From Amia ocellicauda (lineage: Eukaryota; Chordata; Actinopteri; Amiiformes; Amiidae), in the NCBI RefSeq assembly GCF_036373705.1, contig NC_089852.1:32439707-32503706 (forward strand): DNA of 64,000 bases. The letters are read 5' to 3'. This document shows positions 43,109-53,025 of this stretch, piece by piece (position 1 is the stretch's first letter; the number at the start of each line of letters is the position of its first letter). A program made the translations under genes and the position numbers. The notes beneath the pieces are model-generated. The model had not been told where the DNA came from and searched no databases. It saw only the letters and a list, made by a program, of their open reading frames with translations.

Positions 43109-44212
43109 CACTCACCTAAAGGATTATTAGGAACACGATACTAATACTGTGTTTGACCCCCTTTCGCCTTCAGAACTGCCTTAATTCTACGTGGCATTGA
43201 TTCAACAAGGTGCTGAAAGCATTCTTTAGAAATGCTGGCCCATATTGATAGGATAGCATCTTGCAGTTGATGGAGATTTGTGGGATGCACATCCAGGGCA
43301 CGAAGCTCCCGTTCCACCACATCCCAAAGATGCTCTATTGGGTTGAGATCTGGTGACTGTGGGGGCCAGTTTAGTACAGTGAACTCATTGTCATGTTCAA
43401 GAAACCAATTTGAAATGATTCGACCTTTGTGACATGGTGCATTATCCTGCTGGAAGTAGCCATCAGAGGATGGGTACATGGTGGTCATAAAGGGATGGAC
43501 ATGGTCAGAAACAATGCTCAGGTAGGCCGTGGCATTTAAACGATGCCCAATTGGCAATAAGGGGCCTAAAGTGTGCCAAGAAAACATCCCCCACACCATT
43601 ACACCACCACCACCAGCCTGCACAGTGGTAACAAGGCATGATGGATCCATGTTCTCATTCTGTTTACGCCAAATTCTGACTCTACCATCTGAATGTCTCA
43701 ACAGAAATCGAGACTCATCAGACCAGGCAACATTTTTCCAGTCTTCAACTGTCCAATTTTGGTGAACTTGTGCAAATTGTAGCCTCTTTTTCCTATTTGT
43801 AGTGGAGATGAGTGGTACCCGGTGGGGTCTTCTGCTGTTGTAGCCCATCCGCCTCAAGGTTGTACGTGTTGTGGCTTCACAAATGCTTTGCTGCATACCT
43901 CGGTTGTAACGAGTGGTTATTTCAGTCAAAGTTGCTCTTCTATCAGCTTGAATCAGTCGGCCCATTCTCCTCTGACCTCTAGCATCAACAAGGCATTTTC
44001 GCCCACAGGACTGCCGCATACTGGATGTTTTTCCCTTTTCACACCATTCTTTGTAAACCCTAGAAATGGTTGTGCGTGAAAATCCCAGTAACTGAGCAGA
44101 TTGTGAAATACTCAGACCGGCCCGTCTTGCACCAACAACCATGCCACGCTCAAAATTGCTTAAATCACCTTTCTTTCCCATTCAGACATTCAGTTTGGAG
44201 TTCAGGAGACTG
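43109..44212 (-). mobile_element. DD36E Tc1/mariner (Incomer-like) transposon, copy 3, one end lost
   Basis: Left terminus CACTCACCTAAAGG after TATATA is intact. On the right, similarity to copies 1 and 2 stops at GTTCAGGAGA (about 44209). The last 100 bp or so, including the other TIR, are gone and replaced by the inverted copy of the left flank. The transposase gene is whole. With one TIR missing the copy should not be mobile but could supply enzyme. Confidence 0.95.
43141..44181 (-). CDS. DD36E transposase, copy 3, intact ORF
   Basis: 346 residues with helix-turn-helix (GLSISQSAQLLGFSRTTIS), Asp155, Asp246 and Glu283 all in place and the same 36-residue spacing. ERGMVVGARR at 11-20 is probably the ancestral form (copies 1 and 2 vary here). 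Private changes are few: Val139 in QVHQNW, Leu209, and Ser in IWASIS. The upstream end of the element, where its own promoter would lie (right side), has been replaced, so expression would depend on the new flank. Confidence 0.95.
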   Translation of the reverse strand: MGKKGDLSNFERGMVVGARRAGLSISQSAQLLGFSRTTISRVYKEWCEKGKTSSMRQSCGRKCLVDARGQRRMGRLIQADRRATLTEITTRYNRGMQQSICEATTRTTLRRMGYNSRRPHRVPLISTTNRKKRLQFAQVHQNWTVEDWKNVAWSDESRFLLRHSDGRVRIWRKQNENMDPSCLVTTVQAGGGGVMVWGMFSWHTLGPLLPIGHRLNATAYLSIVSDHVHPFMTTMYPSSDGYFQQDNAPCHKGRIISNWFLEHDNEFTVLNWPPQSPDLNPIEHLWDVVERELRALDVHPTNLHQLQDAILSIWASISKECFQHLVESMPRRIKAVLKAKGGQTQY

Positions 44213-44255
44213 TCTCTGTTGACTCCCTTTCTTTCAATTAAATAAAATCGAGTAT
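44213..44255 (-). repeat. right arm of 43-bp inverted repeat
   Basis: TCTCTGTTGACTCCC... to CGAGTAT, complement of 43035-43077 with one mismatch. It starts exactly where transposon sequence stops, sharing TGTCT with the expected transposon continuation. Confidence 0.95.
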
Positions 44256-44427
44256 ATATATATATCCATACACAAAAATGTACTACTTTATTTGAAAGAC
44301 CTGGGTGAGTTAACAAAAGTTTGAATGATCAAAAACTTAAATGTTTATAACAAATGTTACCATAGAGATCAGTGCATATGTAATTAATATGTAGTATGTA
44401 GTTAAGCATATGTAGTTAATTTCAGAA

Positions 44428-45357
44428 TCAGGGGTGAATTTGATGCACAAACCATTTCCTAAGCCTGACACTAATGTTTCGTATTCTGATTCCATAAATA
44501 ATGGGATTAATGAGAGGTGGAATGATTAAAAAGTAAACTGAGAGGAAAATACGAACCTCGTTGGGCAGATGTCTCATGTCAAATCTGGCTTGAAAAGTTT
44601 CAAAAAACACTGAAATGAAAAAGTTTATCAGTGTAGCTAAGTGTGGAGTGCAGGTGTTCAGTGCCTTAGTTTGCGATTCTTTGGAAGATCTCAGACAGAG
44701 TCTGAGAATTTGTAAATACGAATATAGAATCAGAATTACAGGGAGAACTGTATTCAAAACAAGTACAAGTAGACCATAAATATTATTATTGGTAGTATCT
44801 ATACAGGAAAGTTTGACGATTGAATAGTTGACACAGTAAACTTTTTCTATGATTCTTCCACACAACGGAAGCTGCACAGTTAATATGAAAAGTATACCAA
44901 CTATACATATAGGGTATAACCATGACAATATTATAAGGTGATGTACTTTCCCTGAAGTCATGATCATATTATATTGCAAAGGATTACAGATTGAGATATA
45001 CCTGTCATATCCCATCAATGCTAAAATTGAAAATTCACATTGGACAAATATGTGCAGACAAAAAACCTGTACCAGACAACTGATTCGAGAAATTTCATGA
45101 CGGTCTGACATGATGTTAGTTAAAAGGCAAGGGTAGAGTGCAGTGCTGCCAAATATTGCATTAACAGAGAGGCTACACAGAAAGAAATACATGGGTTCAT
45201 GGAGGCTCCTCTCTACATAGATCACAACTATGACAATTAAGTTTGCTGAAATAGTAAAGATGTACAACAGCAACAAAATTGTGAAATAAAAGTATTTAAT
45301 GTCCCCAATTTCATAGTATGCAGACAATGTAAAGGTAGTGTCAGATGAGTTCATCAT
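44428..45357 (-). CDS. odorant receptor A2 (class A GPCR), intact
   Basis: Intact 309-residue receptor, opposite strand, closest to A1. I start at MMNSSDTTFTL (45357), exactly like A1, and not at the ATG 30 bases upstream, whose extra ten residues have no counterpart. The NSS sequon is at 3-5. LHEPMYFFLCSLSVNAI is at 52-68, identical in A1. MGYDRYISICNPLQY ends helix 3, sharing the Gly-for-Ala change with A1. KALNTCTPHL precedes helix 6 and PPLINPIIYGIR is in helix 7. A1 and A2 differ mainly in helices 4-6 (for example HHLIILSWLYPICIVGILF), the ligand-pocket region in this family. Odorant receptor genes are normally expressed one per neuron; no regulatory element was identified. Confidence 0.95.
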   Translation of the reverse strand: MMNSSDTTFTLSAYYEIGDIKYFYFTILLLLYIFTISANLIVIVVIYVERSLHEPMYFFLCSLSVNAIFGSTALYPCLLTNIMSDRHEISRISCLVQVFCLHIFVQCEFSILALMGYDRYISICNPLQYNMIMTSGKVHHLIILSWLYPICIVGILFILTVQLPLCGRIIEKVYCVNYSIVKLSCIDTTNNNIYGLLVLVLNTVLPVILILYSYLQILRLCLRSSKESQTKALNTCTPHLATLINFFISVFFETFQARFDMRHLPNEVRIFLSVYFLIIPPLINPIIYGIRIRNISVRLRKWFVHQIHP

Positions 45358-45387
45358 ACTTTGTCCTGTTGGAGGAGATCTGTTCAA

Positions 45388-48300
45388 AGGAATGTCAATT
45401 TAACATATCCTACTTGTATTAATGGCTGACTTGGAAAAAAAAAGAAGTTATTGCTCTTTTATCATACAGTACACTTGCATTTATTTGACTCGACAAAATC
45501 AACACAAAGCCACCCATTAAAATCCTAATTTGAAACCTTATTTAATTGCATGTTTGTTTTAAACTGATGGGAGAATCAAAGGTAACATGATTCAATTTAA
45601 ATTTTTTATGTGTAAGTATTGAGTATTAACTTATGTATTCACAATGCAGCTATTTAGGTTATGTTCATTTATATACACAATTGAAATTGTATGTAATTAT
45701 ATCTGCATATGTGTAATACTTTAAATAAATTTGTACACACTACATGCATGTGTAGTACACTGTAGGTACAAAAGGTTCTTACACATAAAGATTACATCAT
45801 GGTTCTGGCGTTGTCATCTGCATTATTATAAACATAAGTAGTTTAGTACTTTTCTGTAGCTAAAATGCCTCACTTCTTAATGCCAGCAGATCTGAGGAAA
45901 GAAATTAAAATGAAAGCATCAGGTCATTATGAAGACAGCTGTAAAATCCAATCAAGCAATGGGACAATGGGGCAGCACTACCCTGTCAGCTTGGTAGCAC
46001 TATTAAATCTGATTTCAAGTTCAATATTTACATTAGTTTAAACTTGACATATATTTAACTAAACTGGGGCTGGATTATGTTCTTACCGTGAAAACTGAAG
46101 TATCTGTGCAGCTGAACCTTCCCTCCTCTTTGCTCACACCACCAACACGATCACAGCTTCTCTGGACTGACAGAACCACTCTGACAGAAGAGTCTCACGG
46201 TAGAATACTGCTTTCACACATACACACATACACGGACTTACAATGGTTTTAAGTAATATGATGCTTTCCTTCTAAAATATTGATGTCAGCAGTAGATGCC
46301 TTTCAGTTGGGCAGTTGTGCAGAGCTGAGGAAAAATAAATAAAGTCTTCGATAAACTTATGCTCAAAGTGGAATATATTGTTTCGGTCTTACTGTTTTTA
46401 TCTTGATTTTTATCTTGTGAAGAAGCTCCATAGAGAATCGTGCTGAGAATCCTTGATCATTAATAAGGCACTAATGAGAAGGAATGTTGAGGGAGTCCAG
46501 CCCACGTGACCTGTGTCCCATATGTATTTTACAGTGTTCCAGAACTGTTTGAAGAAAAATATTCTTCACCCAGCACAGTCAAGTTAAGTATATTGTAGAA
46601 CTTGGCACACGCAAAAATGGAAAGGAATTCAACAGAAAAAACTTTCTAGACACAATAAGCGTTGCAGCAGATCAATACATATATCCCACCACCAGGACAC
46701 AAAGCAATAATTGCACCCCATACCAAGATAGCTGCACCAGACTTTACTTTATATTATGTATCAATTCACAAAATGGCAGATTGTTGTAACATTCACTTTA
46801 GTTCCATTTTGCAAATACACACACACATCCATTGTGTACAAAATTATTAACTTGACAAAAGAGTAGCAAAGAAACCGATACCAGTACACACTCACAACAA
46901 AAGTAAACAAAGACAAAAAGAAAAAAAGTAAAGAAAGAAATGAAACGGCAAAAGAAAACAACAAAACCTATCAAGTCCAGTTCCTAGTTCCATGATAACA
47001 AGCACAATAGTGTCTGCCTCGGCTCATCAGAAGCAGCCTGGAGTGTAGTCTAACTATACCATAAGCATATACAAAAAGAACACATTTCAAACCCTCCTTT
47101 GGTCCAGATTCTCCGTTTCCTGCTGAAAAAAAACATTTTATGCTGGCTTTAAGCTCCAGCTTAAGGTGGTGTTTCTTGATGGTTTATGCTGGTGAACAGT
47201 CATCTACCAGTTAACCAGCACACCCACTTCCTCAAACCATGTCACTTTTAACCACTTTTCTAAATAAAACTAAAATGTACATTGTCTAGATTTACACCAC
47301 ATAAGGCTCCATTAATTAAATTACTATATATTAAAAACAAACAGACAGGGATTTTTTGTATTATTCAACATATTTTATTCATTAAAATAAATTAATAAAA
47401 CCAGACAGATTGTATGCAACAAATGCAAATTTAAATACACTAATGATAAACACACACACACATGCATTTCTCTTGCAAATGTCCATTATTGTGATACATA
47501 GTGCCCTAATTGCTTTTTTCTTAAAAAAAATGTCTGCCTCCTCCACTTAAAAACAAGATAAAAATAAAAAATAAAAATAAACCATTAGCTTGAGGGGTTT
47601 ATGTTTGAGTGAGTGATGCCTAATGCTTGACTTTACTTACACATTTACTTATTATAGTGACAGAAAACAGTAATAGGGCACTTGCAACTTTTCACCACAT
47701 ACACATAAAAGTGTGTAACTTTTTTTATACCTTGTCATCCTTGACCTCATGTAGTCCTGGGGAGGCTGTTGGTCACTTGCTGTCATCTCTGGATATGTAA
47801 ATACAGCAGCAGCAGCTGAGTCTATAGGAAAAATGTTGTACAACCATATCAGCCTTGTATTCTCATTTGTCTGATATTCTGAAAAAAATAATTATGGAAG
47901 GTATAAATCACAACAGGCTATGCGATTCCTAGCATATATACCACATCATTGTTGTTCTATAAATATCTAACACTTTCAATACTTTGAAAAACAAAAACAT
48001 CCAAGGATAAATTGAGTAAAGAAAAAGTAAGAACATACTTAAGAAAGTAAATTCTAGTAAACCTGCAACATTTTCTGTTGTAATTCTAGGGCAAGATTAA
48101 ATCAAAAATGTTCACAACATAGGATCATGAAAAGTTGGGGAAGAGTCACAGGTAGTGATGTTACATTCGATACCAAAGTCTTGAAGCGCGTGTCGAGCAC
48201 GAAGGTCAGTCTACGCTGAAGCCCCACTTTGAGGCTTGTATCATTTTCAGAGAATCACGTCACTGATGACAAACGAGGCCTGCAGTCTGTAGAACCATGT

Positions 48301-48819
48301 GATCGTTTTTTGTTGAGTGTCAGGTTGCATAAGGAAGCAAAACCCCCCTTACTTCATGGGTTGGTTGTTGCAAGTTTTTTTGAGGAGTGTTGTTTGTAGT
48401 ATATTTTTGGAGGAAATAATTCTGATTCAGAATGAGATTCTTTCTTCACCAACGTACAAGATGTACCAGGAATTTGTCTTGGTGCAGGGGTCAACATGAA
48501 TTATAGTAACATAAGGAAGAAATATAAGAATAATATATAATATACAAAACATAATTATAAATATAAAAATGATCAAATTAAAGATATGTGCAATGGACAG
48601 TTGCATTAAAAATATCAGGGATATGTACAGCTAGAGTGGAAATTAAGTGTTATGTACAGTTAGATATAGATATCAGCAGTGGTGTATTTAGGTGGGAGGC
48701 ATCCAGAGTTCTGTGTTATATCTGTTAAACCATTTGGGATTATACTTTGATATAGAGTGGCTTAACTCTGTATTGATTTACAGATTTACGTCACTTGTAA
48801 TGTGTTTATATGTCATACC
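45388..48819. other. no gene recognised
   Basis: AT-rich upstream region of receptor A2 and beyond. 46518-46645 is a diverged copy of 42958-43080. Simple A-rich stretches occur at 46910-46965 and 47540-47580. 48175-48310 (GAAGCGCGTGTCGAGCACGAAG) looks like a piece of an old hAT element. Nothing else identifiable. Confidence 0.4.
46518..46645 (+). repeat. diverged duplicate of 42958-43080
   Basis: TCCCATATGTATTTTACAGTG, CCAGCACAGTCAAG and GGAATTCAACAGAAAAAAC align in order with TCCCATATGTATTTTTCAGTG, CAAACACAGTACAG and GGGAGTCAACAGAGAAAAA at 42958-43080, same strand. Probably a piece of receptor-gene flank duplicated with the gene. Confidence 0.75.
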
Positions 48820-48990
48820 AGTTATGACAGCAAGGGAGCGATCATTCAGTGCTAAAACTACTCTAAAACATATTTGTGCTCCACTACAACAGAAGAAGGA
48901 CTTTATGGGCCGGGCACACCGGACCTCAAACTAATGTATGTTGATGTTATTGATGAATTCAAGCGTTACAACAGGAGACTTACATTCACC
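48820..48990 (+). pseudogene. hAT transposase C-terminal scrap
   Basis: VMTARERSFSAKTTLKHI fits the ERSFS-x-LK dimerisation motif of hAT transposases. IDEFKRYNRR a few codons later resembles the end of the same domain. The stretch between is garbled. Weak but in the expected order. Confidence 0.4.
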
Positions 48991-49084
48991 TAGAAACTTC
49001 TACATCAGCATCGGAAACAGCGGATTTCCAATGAACATGTTTATTTCTAGTAGGCGCACAAATTGAAAATCACAGTCACTGGTT

Positions 49085-49510
49085 TCCCATAGTGTTATCT
49101 TGAGGTCAGATTTCTGATCTTTGTAATATTCATGGTAGTCTTCCTTGGGAGAGGTATGGGATCCAAAGAACAGATGTCTTCCTTTGATATACTGGGAAAG
49201 GTCCAATCCCACGGATCTTATTTTAGCAACTGTCAATCAATCATTAACAAAGACAGTTCCTGCCAATCTGGGGAAGCAATTTAAGTCCACAAACAGACTT
49301 TTAACAAACAGCTGTGGGCCCTCTCTCTCTCTCTGCAGTTTGATCCTTTTATTATTGACAGGAATGTCTAGAAGATATGTCCTGAACAAGTTGCAAAGTG
49401 GTTGTTGCTAGTTTAATACATTTGCTTTGCTTGGTCTGCATATTATTATTTATATAAAACATAATACAGTTTATATAAAACATTAATAATGGCCCTTCAC
49501 TAGTCACAGG
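49085..49510 (-). mobile_element. LTR family C fragment 5
   Basis: Lacks the AACATGCC core but keeps the outer part: GTCTTCCTTGGGAGAGGTAT, CTTTGATATACTGGGAAAGG, TCCACAAACAGACTTTTAAC, then CATAATACAGTTTATATAAAAC. Confidence 0.65.
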
Positions 49511-49706
49511 AGAGAATCTCACAGCACAGGTTCTCGCTGATTGAAATCTAAAATATGAGGACCTGCGAATGGGGAGGAGACATGTTTTGCTGGCATGGCT
49601 TCCAAGATGGGTAAGCAGCATGAGAGGCACCTGAAGCCTTACAAATATGAGTAGAACAAAAAATTATAAAATAAAAACCGAAGCCACCATTGATGACTGC
49701 TGTGTA

Positions 49707-49708
<2 letters not shown>

Positions 49709-49750
<42 letters not shown>
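49709..49750. repeat. (ATT)n microsatellite
   Basis: About 14 units. Confidence 0.97.
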
Positions 49751-49751
<1 letters not shown>

Positions 49752-50017
49752 GGAAGATGATCTTATCTAGGAGTTATCTTTTAGCGGGTGGATCAATGGT
49801 GAGGTGAATAATAGATCAATGTAAATCTTTTATTCAGCGTCCACTTATGGGTAGCGGTACAGATTAAATACAAACCATGATGCACCAGCTACAAAACTGT
49901 ACATATTGTGGTTACATTCATCATTAGAAGAAACTAGCAACTACAATATAAGCCACATCTGTTTACAATTGTGTAATTTTCTATTGCATGTCGAAGTGTC
50001 GATATAATCCGAGCCCT

Positions 50018-51643
50018 GGGCCCCATTCCTTGTACCTGGTTCAACTAATTCAGGCTAACCTAAGGCTAATTTAAGTTGGGTTATCTCCGTTCCTTGAAGC
50101 CAAATAAAGGCTAAACTTGTCTCGTTAACTGGATCCCGACTTAAGAAATCTGGGTGTGTGCGCGTCCTCGTGCCACCTCACAAGGGAGGATTGCGGAGCA
50201 CAGAGACACCGATCTGCACCAGAGATCACGTCAAAATAGAGAGCAACTAGTGTCAGCCTGACTGAGCAATGAAACGTTTTGAGGAATATATAGACATTTT
50301 TGAAGCTAAATGCAACACTGCTGCTGCTGCCAAGTCCTGAGAGGAAGCTTGGCAAAAATCGCTTCATTTTAAATATATATTTTGTATTTATTTATTTACC
50401 CCATTATAATAATTTCACACACATCCAATTTAAATCTGCATACTTGTAGTAATGGAATGTAACACAGACTGAGAGTTTGCTGTTTTTGAATTGTTAGCTC
50501 TCTATTGATTTGTCATATTGTGGCATTGTACTTTTTATTTAAGCAATGATTTCTGACAAAAGATTATTTCCTACACCTTCCTCGAATCTCTGACACAATG
50601 TAGCTAGAATAGAATATATTGTAATATATAGATTATATATAGTCGTGCACAGAGCCTGGCAACTTGGCTTCAATATTTAATATGAGGCAGTTGGAGTCAC
50701 AGATCATATAAGAATAACAGGTCACATCATGGATGATGTACAGTATTATCAAAAATATGATATCCTAGTGTCTAGCACAGACATTGTATAATTGTTCTTA
50801 AAATTGTTATCAACATCATATCCACCTGTACATTAATGCTGTGAAATGATTTCCTATTCACAAAATCTGCCTCTGAGGTGTCTTGATATGGATCTGACTG
50901 TACAGCACCAATGACTTTGTAGATCTCCGCATAAGAACATAAGAACATAAGAAAGTGTACAAACGAGAGGAGGCCATTCGACCCATCATTGTTGTTTGGT
51001 GTCCATTAATAACTAAGTGATCCAAGGCTCATATTCAGTCTATTTTTGAATGTTCCCAAATAGTCAGCTTCAACCACATTGTATAATAATGTAGTCCGTA
51101 ATACAATAACGATAGAATTACCTATTAATTAAATTGCATATAACCTTGTAGCAGCAGCTTTGCTGATATTTTAAACTGAGTATAGGAATATGCCTCTAGC
51201 AGAAAAGCACAGCCCTGCATATAGTCTTTGATACTGTCAAAGCAGGCTGCGCCATAGCTATACCTAATAAGATTCATTAGGTAAATTATACCTTGCCGAC
51301 TAAACCTTTAGCACTCAAATAAGAAAACGTGAATGATGCACATTATCTTGGTGATCTCTCAGTACTTGTTCCCTACAAAAAGTTGATCTAATTAAAATTG
51401 CTCCTTGATCTCTAAGGGAGGGCACTGCCATTTCAGAGTGGTGTGTCTAGTGCTTTCATTGGGTAGAAGCACAAGTTTTTCAGCACAGATCCGGCTAACT
51501 CAAAGTTAGCCTGTGCTGGAGCAGGTTTACGATTACCGATGTTGCTATGGTAACTTATTCAGCGGGACATTAAGCTTGGTTTGACGAACAGAAAAAGCCA
51601 GACTTGTGTCAAGTTATCCTCAAAGTTATGAGGAACAGGGCCC
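50018..51643. mobile_element. non-autonomous DNA transposon candidate
   Basis: GGGCCCCATTCCTTGTACC on the left faces GTTATGAGGAACAGGGCCC on the right, an inverted repeat of about 18 bp with several mismatches, 1.63 kb apart. Subterminal words (TTCAACTAATTCAGGCTAAC; GGCTAACTCAAAGTTAGCC) also look paired. There is no transposase ORF inside. The target duplication was not clear. GGGCC-type ends with TTCC occur in some Harbinger/ISL2EU-type elements, but I cannot assign the superfamily. Confidence 0.5.
50931..51085 (-). mobile_element. CR1/L2 LINE 3' tail fragment
   Basis: Minus-strand copy of the LINE end at 28680-28797: CATAAGAACATAAGAAAG, then CAAACGAGAGGAGGCCATTC and TGGTGTCCATTAATAACTAA. 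It lies inside the DNA transposon candidate. Confidence 0.9.
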
Positions 51644-52589
51644 TGGACACAGTGTTGTGATATAAACGCCTATTGCTATTTGTATTATCATTGCTTGAAA
51701 CTGAACAGTGATATGTACACACTATTAATATCACTCGATGCCATCTACTGTAAGAGGCAATGAGTATGTGTGAACTGTGGCCACACTGACAAAATATGTC
51801 ATGCAGAAAACAGTGTTTAAACCTAATGTTTAAACATACATGTTAAATACTGTATATGATTGTGTTAAACAGATATATTTACACTTGTACCATTGTCTAA
51901 ATTGCATACATACATACTCTTTATAGTACACCTGGTAATATGTCTTGTGTGTGGGGGGGGGGGCTATCCGATGGCCCACTGAGCCTGCTTCGTGTATTGT
52001 ATGTGTGCGTATCAATGTAACATGTATCACTTCCACGTTGTATACTGTGCCTGGGATAAAGGCAAAATGTTGACCACCCCCTACAAGATTATCTGTTCAG
52101 ATAGTTATTGTTTTTCTAAGATTATCTTCCAATCCTAAATGTATTTGCTATGTTGTTCAAGTTTGCATTTAGCAGCTTGTTTATTTAGTGCTTGACTTAA
52201 TCCACCAAATGTGCAGTGCACAAACCTAATACACTTGATGTGTTGGCTTGTAATTGAGGCAACCATATATGCCTGTAACAATATTCCATAAGTATCGTCC
52301 AGATGTCTCCATATGCTTTACCTATTCGAGAACATATTCATAGTAGCAATTATACTGTATGTTTATGCTACAGCTGCTTTGACAACAGTGTAATTCGATG
52401 CAGTTTTTATTTCTTAAAAGTCGCCTCCACTCCATATAGAGATAGAGATGCATTAATTATTGAAACCCTGATATGTGTGAACTTTGGTTACAAAATCCAA
52501 AAAATAGAATGCACATTAGATCCGTGGTGATTGCGTTACATGGTTCTACAGTCGGTACAGATACACTGTAAGAAAGTATACTTCTACGC
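51644..52589. other. no gene recognised
   Basis: AT-rich intergenic DNA with an 11-base G run at 51953-51963. Confidence 0.4.
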
Positions 52590-53023
52590 AGTATCTGGAT
52601 GTGACTCGAGAACTGCTGTTATCTTTCAAGTCGGAAGCACTGCCCAAGGGGGAGGGGTTTCTGCGCACTTCTGTAGGAACCCGATCGAAACGTCACTCTT
52701 TCAAAGCTGCCATTGGCCCCTGAGCTCGTCACTCAGAACAGGTCCCTTCCCACTTCCTGTTCTATAAAACGTGACGTCAGCGCAGGATTGTCCTCTTTTG
52801 CCTCTTCGCCTGGACCTGAGAACATGAGCTCTCCGTGTCTTGTCTTGTGCTTAGACGCTAATTGTTTTATTAACAATTATTATTATTATTATTGTCTGTG
52901 TCTATTTGTGTTATTAGTAATTATTTGATAGCTAATCCGACTCTGTTCCGTCCGGTTTCGCTTTCAGTTTCGGCTACAAACAGCACACTTTAAAAATAAT
53001 AGTCGTGTTTATATAGTGCCTTA
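52590..53023 (+). mobile_element. DIRS left terminus with promoter
   Basis: GGAAGCACTGCCCAAGGGGG, then CTGCGCACTTCTGTAGGAAC and CACTTCCTGTTCTATAAAAC match the complement of 42640-42810. TATAAAA (52763-52769) followed by GTGACGTCAG, a CRE-like word, looks like the promoter at the 5' end of the element. It is cut by the Tc1 insertion at 53026. Confidence 0.75.
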
Positions 53024-53025
53024 TA

